Below, one piece after another: positions 15,921 through 25,212 of a DNA stretch of 40,387 nucleotides. The notes beneath the pieces were generated by a model that saw nothing but the letters and a program-made list of their open reading frames with translations, searched no databases and had not been told where the DNA came from. Position numbers and translations under genes: made by a program. The stretch comes from Chloroflexota bacterium (GTDB lineage Bacteria > Chloroflexota > Anaerolineae > Anaerolineales > Villigracilaceae), in NCBI GenBank assembly GCA_016234555.1, contig JACRBJ010000026.1:1-40387 (forward strand), read 5' to 3'. Every line of letters starts with the position of its first letter. The stretch's first letter is position 1.

Positions 15921-16358
15921 TTTGCTTCGGGTTTCGTACCAGCCTGCACGAACCCCGGTGCGTAAATCGAAGTCTGGCACGTAGGGCTTGATATCGAGCA
16001 GGGGAGTGCCATCTAGCATGTCGATCCCCTCGACGGTCAGGGTGCTGCCTTCACGTGAAAGCAGTTTGACGATGGAAAAACCAATCGGATTGGGGCGATA
16101 CGGATAGCGGGTGGCAAAAATTCCATGCTCCGTGTCATCCAAAAATGGCTTGACCTGCAACTTGTATCCCTGAGATTCATGAAAGACGTAAAAAACGTAA
16201 ATGTGGGATAACGCGTCGATGTCCTTCAAGCCGTCTGCGAATTCGGGATAAACTTCCACCCGGCCGACCACCTGCGAGCGAGAGGCTTGGATGGGCGTTT
16301 TGTCCTTCTCAGTAAATGGGGAATGAATTAAGCCTATTGATTTGAATGTGAATTCCAT
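15915..16358 (-). CDS. trmO: tRNA (N6-threonylcarbamoyladenosine-37-N6)-methyltransferase, TrmO/TsaA family
   Basis: The 147-residue single-domain protein has the TrmO signature R-P-N-P-I-G (residues 88-93) and DGTPLLDIKPYVP near the C-terminus. TrmO uses SAM to methylate t6A37 of some tRNAs. It is shorter than the E. coli enzyme, which has an extra C-terminal domain, and matches the short TsaA-like form. It is a single-gene unit, convergent with the thiol-redox operon. Confidence 0.9.
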   Translation of the reverse strand: MEFTFKSIGLIHSPFTEKDKTPIQASRSQVVGRVEVYPEFADGLKDIDALSHIYVFYVFHESQGYKLQVKPFLDDTEHGIFATRYPYRPNPIGFSIVKLLSREGSTLTVEGIDMLDGTPLLDIKPYVPDFDLRTGVRAGWYETRSKK

Positions 16359-16503
16359 AATGCTGGCAATTTTACTTCACTAAAATTGTAACAACGAGCT
16401 CCGACAACTCCGCAATGTATTCCAATGCTTCTGGGAGGGGTCTGGGAAATAGTATAATTTTGTCGTTAGTCCTTTGACGAAAGATGCTCTAAATCAGCAG
16501 GCA

Positions 16504-16533
16504 TTGATATGCAATTAACCTAAAATGTATACA
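16504..16533 (+). promoter_or_regulatory. Candidate promoter of the PRD regulator
   Basis: TTGATA (16504-16509), an 18-base spacer and TATACA (16528-16533) lie 38 bases upstream of the GTG start. The rest of the 212-base gap (16359-16570) shows no gene. Confidence 0.45.
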
Positions 16534-16570
16534 AGCAAGTTGGTCGATCATCCACGTCATGTAGGAATCT

Positions 16571-18127
16571 GTGCAGGCAATGATTACTCTTACGACCCGC
16601 CAACGAGATATTCTCCGAGTCATTCTCGATGTAAACCGGCCAATCGGCTCAGTCGAACTGGCTGATAAGCTTCACTTGACTCCGCGCCAGGTGACCTACA
16701 GTATGCAGGGGGTCAGGGTCTGGCTGAAACAGCATGACCAGGATTTGGTTGTCCTGCCGGGTGTCGGCTTTGCCGTGCAGGTTGAATCTGAGCAGGCGCG
16801 CGCACTGTACCAGAAAGTTAATATTCATTCCGGAATACAAATCATTTTATCTGTGAGTCAACGTCAGCAATTACTGGCGTTGTTTTTATTAACCCGCACC
16901 GAGCCATTTATCCTGACCCAGTTGGAGCAGTTGTCGCAGGTCTCCCGCATGACCATCCTGAAGGATTTGGATGAGATCGAAAAATGGATGCGGGGACAAA
17001 GGCTCACACTCATCCGCAAGCCTCATTTTGGAATCCAGGTGAGCGGGGCGGAACATGACCACCAACAGGCTTTGGCGGAATTGTTGTGGGGTGAGGCTTC
17101 GTTCAGTGGCGACGCTGTGACCGAAATCACCCACGCCGAAGGCTTGAACTTCAATCTGCAAAGCGACGCCCAACATTTGCCCCTCGTTCAGGCAGTGGGC
17201 GACTATCTTGCAAGCCTTCCCATGCGCCGTACAATCGGTCTTGTGGCGAAAGCCGAGGAGCAATTGGGTGGCCGTTTCACCGACGACGCGGTGTTACATC
17301 TGGCTCTTGTGTTTGCCGTCATGTCGAAGCGGATTCAGGGCGGCAATCATCATGTGGTGGATGAAAAACTGCTTGCATCCCTTTACGCTTCCAAGATGTG
17401 GATGGTTGCATCCTACGTGGCTGGGCGGCTGGGGCGGGAAGCAAGTTCATTGTGGCAGCCAGCCGACATGGCTTGCCTTGCCATGGAAATGATGGCTGCG
17501 CCGCGTAATGAGATTTTCCCCGGTGAGCTGGATAACGAAAGCGATTTTTCCGCCCTGATCGAACGCCTGATGGAGCATATCAGTCTGTCGTTTGGAATTT
17601 CAAAAATTAAACATGACCGCACACTGCAAAATGGTTTGCTGAATAATATTGTTCCAGCCTGTTTTCGTCAACGCTACAATCTCTGGTTCCCCGTGGCTTT
17701 GAACAATGCCAGCCTGCCCGACAGGCACGATGAAGAGTATGTGGTGGCGCAGGAAATTTCACAACTGGTTCACGAATTTACCGGCGTGACCCTGCCACAA
17801 AGCGAAATCAACAATCTGGTGGTGTTGCTGCGCGCGGCTTTCATCCGTAACCGTTCCTACCGTTTCAACCGTGTCATCGTCATCTGCCCAAGCGGAATGG
17901 CTACCGCGCAACTTTTGGTAGCCCGCCTGCATGCCCGTTTCCCCAATTTGAGCAACCTTGAAGTCATCTCCCTGCGTGACCTGACGCCAGCCCTTGTCTC
18001 CTCGGCTGACTTGATTCTCACCACTGTTCCACTCCCCCGCCAATATGCCAGCAACCCCAAAGTGCTCCAGGTGCATCCCCTTTTGATGCCGGAGGATATC
18101 GAGACCATCACCCAGTTTTTGAGTTGA
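16571..18127 (+). CDS. BglG/MtlR-type PRD transcriptional regulator
   Basis: The 518-residue protein begins with two winged-helix segments ([32 protein letters not shown] near 10-45, then [19 protein letters not shown] near 118-140). Two PTS-regulation domains follow (about 190-290 and 320-420) and then an EIIB-like domain with C439 in [13 protein letters not shown]. There is no C-terminal EIIA domain, unlike Bacillus MtlR. Phosphorylation by HPr and EIIB controls such activators. It directly precedes the mannitol-type EIIC gene, its likely target. The GTG at 16571 has AGGA ahead; an ATG three codons later is possible. Confidence 0.85.
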   Translation: MQAMITLTTRQRDILRVILDVNRPIGSVELADKLHLTPRQVTYSMQGVRVWLKQHDQDLVVLPGVGFAVQVESEQARALYQKVNIHSGIQIILSVSQRQQLLALFLLTRTEPFILTQLEQLSQVSRMTILKDLDEIEKWMRGQRLTLIRKPHFGIQVSGAEHDHQQALAELLWGEASFSGDAVTEITHAEGLNFNLQSDAQHLPLVQAVGDYLASLPMRRTIGLVAKAEEQLGGRFTDDAVLHLALVFAVMSKRIQGGNHHVVDEKLLASLYASKMWMVASYVAGRLGREASSLWQPADMACLAMEMMAAPRNEIFPGELDNESDFSALIERLMEHISLSFGISKIKHDRTLQNGLLNNIVPACFRQRYNLWFPVALNNASLPDRHDEEYVVAQEISQLVHEFTGVTLPQSEINNLVVLLRAAFIRNRSYRFNRVIVICPSGMATAQLLVARLHARFPNLSNLEVISLRDLTPALVSSADLILTTVPLPRQYASNPKVLQVHPLLMPEDIETITQFLS

Positions 18128-18237
18128 CCGTCTCTCCCAATTGGTTACTCGGCGGCGTTCCGACCGCTGCCTGTAATAAACGTTTTCAGGCGCCTGCGTT
18201 TCAGGCAATCATAAAAATCCTAAAAGGAGAAATCAAG

Positions 18238-19308
18238 ATGAGAGAAAAGTTACAACAATTTGGGGGCTTTATGGCCGGCATGGTCATCCCCAACATCGGC
18301 GCATTGCTCGCCTGGGGGTTGATCACAGCCATCTTCATTCCGGTCGGCTGGATTCCGAATGAAACCTTTGCCAAGCTGGTTGGGCCGATGATTACCTACT
18401 TGATCCCGCTGCTCATCGGTTACACGGGCGGCAAGATGGTTCACGGCGTGCGCGGTGGTGTGATCGGTGCAGCTGCAACCATGGGTGTCATTGTCGGAGC
18501 TGACATTCCCATGATGCTCGGCGCCATGATCGTGGGCCCGCTCAGTGGTTGGTGCCTCAAGAAGCTTGACGAAGCCGTGGAAGAAAAAATCCCCGTTGGT
18601 TTCGAAATGCTCTACAATACATTTTCGATTGGTATTCTGGGTATGTTCCTGATCCTGGTCGCCAATGTCGCCATTGGACCGGTTGTGGTCGCTCTCGGCA
18701 ATGCCGCCGGCGCCGCCGTGGATGCGATGGTGAAAGCCCGCCTCCTGCCCCTGGCCGCCATCATTATCGAACCCGCCAAGATTCTGTTCCTCAACAACGC
18801 TCTCAACCACGGCGTGTTGTCTCCGCTGGGTGTGATCTCTGCACAGGAAACTGGCCGCGCTGTCCACTTTCTCCTCGAGACCAACCCCGGCCCCGGCCTT
18901 GGCTTGCTGGTCGCTTACTATGTAGCTGGCAAGAAAGGCAGCATGCTCAAGGATTCCGCTCCCGGTTCCATGATTATTCACTTCCTTGGCGGCATTCATG
19001 AGATCTATTTCCCCTACGTGCTGGCTCACCCGATTATGGTACTGGCGATGATTGCCGGTGGTTTTGCGGCTGACTTGTGGTTTGTGATTACCGGCGCCGG
19101 TCTGGTTGCAACCCCCGCTCCTGGTTCCATCTTCGCTTATCTTGCGGTCATCCCGCCCGGACAGCACTTCCAGGTTTTGACCGGTGTTCTGATCGGCGCA
19201 GTTGTTTCCTTCTTCGTTGGCGCCTTCATCCTGCGCGTCAATCCTGTCAAGGAAACTGGTGAAGAAGAGGCTTCCGCCCCCGTTGCTTCCGTTCCTGGCT
19301 TAGGCTGA
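18238..19308 (+). CDS. PTS mannitol-type EIIC membrane component
   Basis: The 356-residue integral membrane permease has the mannitol EIIC signatures: [27 protein letters not shown] at the N-terminus, [15 protein letters not shown] and the substrate motif [12 protein letters not shown] near residue 257. In most bacteria MtlA carries EIIC and EIIB on one chain; here EIIC ends after a short acidic Ala/Pro tail and EIIB is separate. The start is the ATG at 18238 with AAGGAG ahead. An upstream ATG at 18124 would overlap the regulator and has no ribosome site. Mannitol is likely, but related hexitols are possible. Confidence 0.92.
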   Translation: MREKLQQFGGFMAGMVIPNIGALLAWGLITAIFIPVGWIPNETFAKLVGPMITYLIPLLIGYTGGKMVHGVRGGVIGAAATMGVIVGADIPMMLGAMIVGPLSGWCLKKLDEAVEEKIPVGFEMLYNTFSIGILGMFLILVANVAIGPVVVALGNAAGAAVDAMVKARLLPLAAIIIEPAKILFLNNALNHGVLSPLGVISAQETGRAVHFLLETNPGPGLGLLVAYYVAGKKGSMLKDSAPGSMIIHFLGGIHEIYFPYVLAHPIMVLAMIAGGFAADLWFVITGAGLVATPAPGSIFAYLAVIPPGQHFQVLTGVLIGAVVSFFVGAFILRVNPVKETGEEEASAPVASVPGLG

Positions 19309-19332
19309 AACTAATTCAGGTCCGCTCGAATT

Positions 19333-19387
19333 GGCAGGTGCGGCAGCCTCATCTTCGCGTACGATTATACCCGCTGCCGTGCCTGTC
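19333..19387 (+). other. Intercistronic hairpin between EIIC and EIIB genes
   Basis: A 15-bp stem with a few G-T or mismatched pairs (19333-19347 with 19373-19387) encloses a 25-base loop and has no T-run. It may stabilise the upstream message or separate cistrons. Confidence 0.55.
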
Positions 19388-19411
19388 AAAAATACGTAAG
19401 GAGAGTGCAAT

Positions 19412-19741
19412 ATGTCACAGTCAATTTCCGCCGCCCAGGTCAAGACCATTATTTTCGCCTGTGAAGCTGGCATGGGTTCCAGCCTGATGGGCGTGAACTC
19501 TCTGAAGAAAAAATTGAAGGCTGCCCAGGTTGCGGACGTGGTTGTTGTTCACAAGCCCGCCCGTGAAATCCCTGTGGATGCCCAGGTGGTTGTTGTCCAC
19601 AAGGGGCTTGCCAAGACTGTCCGTGCGAAAGCGCCCAATGCGGTGATCCTGGCGTTCAACCACTTTTTGAATGACCCCATTTTCGACAAACTGGTTAAAT
19701 CCCTTGTCGAAAAGACTGAAATCGCTTCAACTGAACTGTAA
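19412..19741 (+). CDS. PTS mannitol-type EIIB component (stand-alone)
   Basis: The 109-residue soluble protein has the phosphorylated-cysteine P-loop ACEAGMGSSLMG with C17, as in the EIIB part of MtlA. It takes phosphate from EIIA and passes it to the sugar during EIIC transport. Its separation from EIIC is like Cryptic-mannitol or split systems. AAGGAGAG precedes the ATG. It lies between EIIC and EIIA in one gene series. Confidence 0.92.
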   Translation: MSQSISAAQVKTIIFACEAGMGSSLMGVNSLKKKLKAAQVADVVVVHKPAREIPVDAQVVVVHKGLAKTVRAKAPNAVILAFNHFLNDPIFDKLVKSLVEKTEIASTEL

Positions 19742-19775
19742 ACAACCGCATAAATAACCGTCCCTCGTTGTCGGT

Positions 19776-19824
19776 GACGGAAGTTATCAAACCCTGTCGG
19801 AAGGTTTGGTTGTGACTTCCCGTC
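19776..19824 (+). other. Intercistronic hairpin between EIIB and EIIA genes
   Basis: Two nested stems, GACGGAAGT/ACTTCCCGTC and CAAACC/GGTTTG, fold the gap. There is no T-run. Confidence 0.5.
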
Positions 19825-19858
19825 TCAAACGGGGAATCGAAAACAACAGGTGATGAAA

Positions 19859-20299
19859 ATGCCCATTCTTTCAAAAGACCGAATATCCCTTCAAGCAACC
19901 GCCACAGATAAGACGGACGCCATCCGAAAGGCTGGGGACTTGCTGGTGACCTCTGGCTGCGTCCTGCCCGAATATGTGGAGGGAATGTTGGCTCGCGAAC
20001 AATCCATGTCCACCAGCTTGGGAAACGGAATTGCCATTCCCCACGGTATCCTCGAAAACCGCGAGCATATCTTGAAGACGGGTATTTCCGTCCTGCAATT
20101 GAAGGACGGTGTGGAATGGGATGAAGGCGAAAAGGTCTTCATGGTCATCGGCATTGCCGCCTCGTCGGACGAGCATGTCGGAGTCCTGTCCAACCTGGCG
20201 GATGCGGTCGACAACGAAGAGACCCTCGCTGAACTATTGAAAACAACCGACCCCGATGTGGTCGTGAAGCACCTGGAAGAAAAACAATCCTCCCAATAA
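19859..20299 (+). CDS. PTS mannitol/fructose-type EIIA component
   Basis: The 146-residue protein has the EIIA-fructose/mannitol active site GNGIAIPHG, with the phosphorylated histidine at about residue 62, and the later VGVLSNLADAV helix. It relays phosphate from HPr to EIIB. The start MPILSKD matches the usual MtlF/CmtB length and has AGGTGA 5-6 bases ahead; upstream GTG/ATG codons at 19850/19853 would add three residues and overlap that site. Confidence 0.9.
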   Translation: MPILSKDRISLQATATDKTDAIRKAGDLLVTSGCVLPEYVEGMLAREQSMSTSLGNGIAIPHGILENREHILKTGISVLQLKDGVEWDEGEKVFMVIGIAASSDEHVGVLSNLADAVDNEETLAELLKTTDPDVVVKHLEEKQSSQ

Positions 20300-20352
20300 T
20301 TGCATCCTTCGCATGGAGTTGATTCTTCCATGCAGAACTGACAGAGTCTGCC

Positions 20353-22371
20353 ATGAAACAAATCGAGATTGTCATCCAAAATCAGACTGGCTTGCACGCC
20401 CGCCCCGCCAGGGTGCTGGTCAATCTGGCAAAGCAGTTCAAATCAGACATCCATCTTCAACACAAGAACAAGTGGGTGAATGCAAAATCCATGGTTTCGG
20501 TGTTGACTTTGGGCGCGGTGTGCGGCAGCGAGATCACGGTGCAGGTCAACGGCGTGGACGAGGAAAAGGCTATCGCTGAAATCGAATCCGCCATCCGCGC
20601 GGGTCTTGGTGATGACCTCACGCACGACGAGTCCAAGACCATCCCCGTTAAAATCGAAGCGCACGTCGAAACTCCCAAAGTAGACGAGGCTCCCGAAGCA
20701 GGCGTCATCAAAGGAGTGGGAGCCGCGCCTGGGATTGCAGTCGGTCCCGTTTTCCATTTCAAAAAAGCCGAACTCGATGTCGATGACATCGAAACCCTTC
20801 AGATCGGTTTGGACGAAGCGCTCGCCCGCGCCAAAGCCCAACTCGCCGAACTTCATCAGCAGATGACCGAGAAAAAACTGGGCGCCGAAGCCGCCATCTT
20901 CGAGGCGCATTCCGAATTGCTGGATGACCCCGAATTAATGCAGGCGGTTCTGGCGCGCATCGAAACGGGTTTGAATCCCGCCAAGGCGTGGAAGGCTGCG
21001 ATTGACGAACAAGCCGCTTCGATTGCCGCGCTGGATGATCCGCTGTTGGCGGCACGCGCCGATGATATGCGTGATGTGGGCAGGCGTGTTCTGCGCCTGA
21101 TGTTGGGAGTGACCGAAAAAGGTTGCAAGCCCAAGACCCCCGTTATTGTTTTGGCGCGTGAATTGTCGCCTTCGGATACCGCTTCCTTCGACCCTGAATT
21201 TGTTCTCGGCTTTGGAATCGTCGAAGGCGGACCCACCTCACACATCGCCATCCTCGCCCGCGCGCTTGGGCTTCCCGCCATTGTCGGCGTGAACGAGTCC
21301 ATGCTGGCGCTGGAGGAAAAGACCCCCGTGATTTTGAACGGTAACGACGGGACTCTCACCGTCAACCCTGCGGCGGATGTCTTGGAGCGTGCGAAGATCA
21401 CCCAACGTCGCTGGCTGGAGTACCGCCGCTTCGCTCAGGAGCAGGCTTCGCAACCCGCGATTTCTCTCGACGGCGTGCGCGTGGATGTGACCGCCAATGC
21501 GGGTTCGGTTGCCGACGCCGCAGAAGCCCTGCACATGGGCGCGGACGGAATTGGTCTGCTCCGCACCGAGTTCCTTTTCCTCGAACGCACCACCGCGCCG
21601 ACGGAAGATGAACAGTTTGCCGTGTACAACGCCGTTGCCGAAACGATGAAGACCCTGCCCGTCATTGTCCGCACGCTGGACATTGGCGGCGACAAACCCC
21701 TGCCTTACATCCACCTCAAGCCTGAGTTGAATCCATTCCTCGGGGAGCGCGGCATTCGTCTCTGCCTAAATCGTCCCGAACTTTTCCGCGAACAACTCCG
21801 CGCCATCCTCCGCGCCGCGCCCTCTGGCAATTTGAAAATCATGTTCCCGATGGTCAGCGACATTGCCGAACTGCGGCAAGCGCGCGCCATCATCGAAGAA
21901 CTTTGCCGCGAGTTGAACCTCCCCCCCGTCCAAATTGGAATCATGATCGAAGTGCCTTCCGCCGCGCTGATGGCGGACATCTTCGCTCCCGAAATTGATT
22001 TCTTCTCCATCGGCACCAACGACCTGACTCAATACACCCTCGCCATCGACAGGGGCAACTCTGCGCTGGCTTCCAAGCATGATGGACTTCATCCCTCCGT
22101 CCTGCGGCTGATTGCCCACACGATTGAATCGGCTCACAAGCACGGCAAACGCGCCGACATCTGCGGAGAACTCGGCTCTGACTCTGCCGCCGTTCCGATT
22201 CTGCTCGGTCTCGGCATGGACGAGTTGAGCGTCAGTATTCCTTCCGTGCCAACGGTCAAGGCGCAGGTACGCTCGCTCAAAATCGCTGACTGGCAGCCGA
22301 TTGCCCGCGAAGCCCTCAACTGCTCCACCGCGCAGGAAGTGCGTGGACTGGTCAAGAAACAACTTGGCTAA
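20353..22371 (+). CDS. Fused HPr-Enzyme I (PTS phosphotransferase)
   Basis: The 672-residue fusion has HPr at residues 1-86, with the active H15 in TGLHARPAR and S46 in NAKSMVSV. After a linker it continues as full Enzyme I: swivel motif GGPTSHIAILARALGLPAIVG with H297, GIGLLRTEFLFL, IMIEVPSAALMADIF and C604 in DICGELGSD. The fusion moves phosphate from phosphoenolpyruvate to HPr and on to EIIA. HPr-EI fusions without an EIIA domain are unusual compared with separate ptsH/ptsI. Having all general PTS proteins inside the sugar operon suggests this may be the only PTS of the cell. Confidence 0.93.
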   Translation: MKQIEIVIQNQTGLHARPARVLVNLAKQFKSDIHLQHKNKWVNAKSMVSVLTLGAVCGSEITVQVNGVDEEKAIAEIESAIRAGLGDDLTHDESKTIPVKIEAHVETPKVDEAPEAGVIKGVGAAPGIAVGPVFHFKKAELDVDDIETLQIGLDEALARAKAQLAELHQQMTEKKLGAEAAIFEAHSELLDDPELMQAVLARIETGLNPAKAWKAAIDEQAASIAALDDPLLAARADDMRDVGRRVLRLMLGVTEKGCKPKTPVIVLARELSPSDTASFDPEFVLGFGIVEGGPTSHIAILARALGLPAIVGVNESMLALEEKTPVILNGNDGTLTVNPAADVLERAKITQRRWLEYRRFAQEQASQPAISLDGVRVDVTANAGSVADAAEALHMGADGIGLLRTEFLFLERTTAPTEDEQFAVYNAVAETMKTLPVIVRTLDIGGDKPLPYIHLKPELNPFLGERGIRLCLNRPELFREQLRAILRAAPSGNLKIMFPMVSDIAELRQARAIIEELCRELNLPPVQIGIMIEVPSAALMADIFAPEIDFFSIGTNDLTQYTLAIDRGNSALASKHDGLHPSVLRLIAHTIESAHKHGKRADICGELGSDSAAVPILLGLGMDELSVSIPSVPTVKAQVRSLKIADWQPIAREALNCSTAQEVRGLVKKQLG

Positions 22372-22375
22372 AGAT

Positions 22376-22450
22376 TCACCACGAAGCACGCCAAGAACGC
22401 AAAGAAAAACCTTTATTTTTTTCTTCGCGCACTTTGCTGCTTGGCGGTTC
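22376..22450. repeat. Palindromic intergenic element before the dehydrogenase gene
   Basis: The gap carries a 'caccacgaag...cgcaaag' arm and a partly complementary 'cttcgcgcactttgctgcttggcgg' arm around a T-rich centre, similar in style to 25598-25670. Confidence 0.45.
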
Positions 22451-22467
22451 AAAAAAAGGAAAAAATC

Positions 22468-24210
22468 ATGGGCGAAAAATATCAAGCCTATCGTAAATTG
22501 AACTACACCCTCCCAGAAAAAAGTTTTACCTGGAATCTCTACGGCGCTGGACTCGAAAACATGGGCAAGGCGGGTCAACCCGAAGCCTTCGCCATCCCCG
22601 AACCCAACGACGACCAACTCCTCGTCCGCATCGACAGTATCGGTGTGTGTTTCTCTGATGTCAAAATTCTCAAGCAGGGCGGGGCGCATCCCAAACTTTA
22701 CAACCGCAACCTCGCCGTCGAACCCACCCGCCTCGGTCACGAAGTTTCCCTCACGATTGTCAAGGTTGGCAAGAATCTTCAAGCCACCTACAAGCCTGGT
22801 CAACGCCTTGCCGTTCAACCCGATATTTATCAGCAGGGCAAAAGCACGGCGTACGGCTACACCATCCCAGGCGGCATGATCCAGTTCCACCTTATCGGCG
22901 ATGAAGTCCTCAAAACCGACGCGGGCGCGTGCCTGCTTCCCGTCGAAGAAGAAATGGGCTACGCCGAGTCGTCCCTGCTCGAACCGTGGGGTTGCGTGAT
23001 GGGCGCTTACACCCAACGCCGCCGTCTCACTGTCAAAGAGGGCGGGGTCATGTGGATTGTCGGTCAGCAAGGCGACTCGACCTCCTTTACTTTTTCTGCT
23101 GGATTGGACTTGCCTGCCACCATCATCCTGACCGATGTGTCTGATTCTGTCCGAGCGGCAGTTTCCAAAACCAAAGCGAAAATCGTCGAACGGGACGGCT
23201 TGACTCCCGCCGACTACGAAGCGCTCAGTAAGGAACTCACGAACGGCGTTGGCTTTGATGACATCGTTGTGCTGAACCCGACCTCCGCAACCACCGTCAG
23301 TGCGATTGCGCGATTCATTGCGCGGCGCGGAACCTGTAACCTCGTCGGCACCAAGCCGCTCGATGGACTTCCCCAGATTGACCTCGGTCGCCTGCACTAC
23401 GATTACACCGCCTATGTTGGCACGAACGGCACAGACATCGCCGCCTCCTACGGCGAAGCCCGCAACCGCTGTGAACTTCACGCGGGCGGCACGACGGTCT
23501 TCATCGGCGCGGGCGGACCGATGGGACAAATGCATGTCCAGCGCGCGCTCGAATTGCCCGACGGACCAAAGGTTGTCATCGCCACCGAAATCAGCGACGA
23601 TCGCCTGCAAACTTTGAACAGCATGTTCAGGTCGCTGGCAGATAAGAACGGGCGCAAACTGTTCTTCTTCAACCCGAACACCTCCAAACAATCCTTCCAT
23701 GATTTTGTGATGGAAGTCACCCAGAACCAGGGCGCGGACGATGTCGTCGTCAGCGTGCCTGTTGCCGCTTTGATGGAAGAAGGCGACACGGTGATGAAGC
23801 CCGATGGCATGATGGTCTTCTTCGCGGGTGTCCCGAACGGCACGATGGGCGCGCTCAATCTCAGCAATGTATATCTCTCGAACGCACAGTACACTGGCAC
23901 ATCGGGCTTGACCATTGACGACCAGGCTTCGGTGATGGAACGCCGAGTCGCGGGGACGCTATCTCCAGGTCGGTCAGTGGCAGCTATCGGCGGGTTGGAA
24001 ACAGCCGCCGAGGCAATCGAATCCGTCATCGAAGGAAAATATCCAGGCAAGGTCGTCATCTTCCCGCAAATTCACAACCTGCCGTTGATGGGACTCAAGG
24101 AACTCAAGGAGCATCTGCCTGAGGTCGCCGCCAAACTGGGCGACGATAACATGTGGACAAACGAAGCCGAAGAAGTCCTCATCGAAAAAATGTGGGAGAA
24201 GCCTGCATGA
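22468..24210 (+). CDS. Long zinc-type alcohol dehydrogenase, probable hexitol-phosphate dehydrogenase
   Basis: The 580-residue protein begins like an MDR zinc dehydrogenase: C61 in GVCFSD, H91-E92 in RLGHEV, and E172 in LEPWG. The structural four-cysteine lobe is absent. Instead of one nucleotide-binding domain there appear to be two: one near VMWIVGQQGDSTSF (about 195-210) and a second near GGTTVFIGAGGPMGQMHVQRALEL (about 340-365). Typical relatives, such as sorbose-1-phosphate reductase, have about 350-430 residues. Its place between Enzyme I and a PfkB kinase suggests oxidation of the imported hexitol phosphate. I start at 22468 because AAGGA precedes it. The stop overlaps the kinase start (ATGA). 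Confidence 0.75.
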   Translation: MGEKYQAYRKLNYTLPEKSFTWNLYGAGLENMGKAGQPEAFAIPEPNDDQLLVRIDSIGVCFSDVKILKQGGAHPKLYNRNLAVEPTRLGHEVSLTIVKVGKNLQATYKPGQRLAVQPDIYQQGKSTAYGYTIPGGMIQFHLIGDEVLKTDAGACLLPVEEEMGYAESSLLEPWGCVMGAYTQRRRLTVKEGGVMWIVGQQGDSTSFTFSAGLDLPATIILTDVSDSVRAAVSKTKAKIVERDGLTPADYEALSKELTNGVGFDDIVVLNPTSATTVSAIARFIARRGTCNLVGTKPLDGLPQIDLGRLHYDYTAYVGTNGTDIAASYGEARNRCELHAGGTTVFIGAGGPMGQMHVQRALELPDGPKVVIATEISDDRLQTLNSMFRSLADKNGRKLFFFNPNTSKQSFHDFVMEVTQNQGADDVVVSVPVAALMEEGDTVMKPDGMMVFFAGVPNGTMGALNLSNVYLSNAQYTGTSGLTIDDQASVMERRVAGTLSPGRSVAAIGGLETAAEAIESVIEGKYPGKVVIFPQIHNLPLMGLKELKEHLPEVAAKLGDDNMWTNEAEEVLIEKMWEKPA

Positions 24211-25157
24211 TTTATACACTTACCCCCAACCCTGCCGTTGACCGCGAATTGACCGTGCCTGCGATGGAGTTTGATTCTGTCCTGCGGGCAAGCGAGTCGC
24301 GGATTGATTTTGGCGGCAAGGGCTTCAATGTTTCGCGCCTGCTCAAAGGCATGGATGCTTCGAGTGTTGCTGTCGGATTTCTGGCGGGCAGCGCTGGCGA
24401 ACTTTTGCAGAACGGTCTGCGAAGCCTCGGCATTGGCACGGACTTTGTTTGGGTCGAAGGTGAAACGCGCACAAATGTCAGCATTGTGACCCAGTCGCAT
24501 GACCACTACATCAAGGTCAATGAGAAAGGTCCGCTGGTGAATTTTGCCAAACAGCAGGAACTGCTCGACAAGATAGATTTGCTGGCAAAGCATGGCGAGT
24601 GGTGGGTGCTTTCAGGCAGTACGCCGCCTGGTGTGGCGGATGATTTTTACACCCGCGTGGTGGCTGTGCTAAACAAACACGGCGCACATGCCGTTTTGGA
24701 TACCACGGGTGAGTCCCTGCGAATCGGTTGCGGAGAAAAGCCTTTCCTTGTCAAACCAAATGCGGAAGAGATTCATGTGCTGACTGGTTTGCCAGTGAAC
24801 ACGCCCTCCGAAATTGCCTCTGCCGCCGCTGAACTCCGCCGAATGGGCGCGCAGAACGTGGTGGTCTCAATGGGCAAGGACGGCGCCCTGCTTCATACCG
24901 CCGAAGAAACCTGGCTGACTCACAGCCCGAAGATTCAGGAAAAGAATCCCATCGGCGCTGGGGACTCAATGGTCGGCGGGTTGGTCTGGGCGTTGTCGCA
25001 GGGAATCCCGTTGAAGGAGGCGTTGGGGTGGGGCGTCGCCAGCGGAGCCGCCACTGCCAGCTTGAGCGGGACCGAAGTCGGCTCCCGCCCGTTGATTGAA
25101 GAACTCTTCAAGCAAGTTCGTTTTGAAAGACTGAATATGGAGTCGAAAGTCTCCTGA
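24207..25157 (+). CDS. PfkB-family hexose-phosphate kinase (1-phosphofructokinase/tagatose-6-phosphate kinase type)
   Basis: The 316-residue kinase has MIYTLTPNPAVD at the N-terminus, GGKGFNVSRLL near residue 34 and the PfkB signature NPIGAGDSMVGG with catalytic D253. This subfamily (FruK/LacC) converts fructose-1-phosphate or tagatose-6-phosphate to the bisphosphate; the two are hard to tell apart. The ATG at 24207 overlaps the dehydrogenase stop, which fixes the start and couples translation. The last few codons and the stop lie within a dispersed repeat (25138-25164). Confidence 0.88.
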   Translation: MIYTLTPNPAVDRELTVPAMEFDSVLRASESRIDFGGKGFNVSRLLKGMDASSVAVGFLAGSAGELLQNGLRSLGIGTDFVWVEGETRTNVSIVTQSHDHYIKVNEKGPLVNFAKQQELLDKIDLLAKHGEWWVLSGSTPPGVADDFYTRVVAVLNKHGAHAVLDTTGESLRIGCGEKPFLVKPNAEEIHVLTGLPVNTPSEIASAAAELRRMGAQNVVVSMGKDGALLHTAEETWLTHSPKIQEKNPIGAGDSMVGGLVWALSQGIPLKEALGWGVASGAATASLSGTEVGSRPLIEELFKQVRFERLNMESKVS

Positions 25158-25164
25158 CTTTTGA
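25138..25164. repeat. 27-bp dispersed repeat, copy B
   Basis: This copy matches 8537-8563 at 24 of 27 positions. The palindromic core is AAAGTC-TCCT-GACTTT. It supplies the kinase's final codons and stop. Confidence 0.6.
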
Positions 25165-25167
25165 CAG

Positions 25168-25187
25168 CCAACGACAGGAGTCGTTGG
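25168..25187 (+). terminator. Small hairpin after the kinase gene
   Basis: CCAACGAC-AGGA-GTCGTTGG is a perfect 8-bp stem without a T-run. It lies between the kinase and the 119-residue gene. Confidence 0.4.
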
Positions 25188-25212
25188 ACTCCAAAACAGA
25201 AAGTGAGGTCGT

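Noticed and set aside
21766..23700. 644-codon open frame on the minus strand
   Set aside because: It is antisense to Enzyme I and the dehydrogenase, has no family likeness, and is explained by high GC at third positions.
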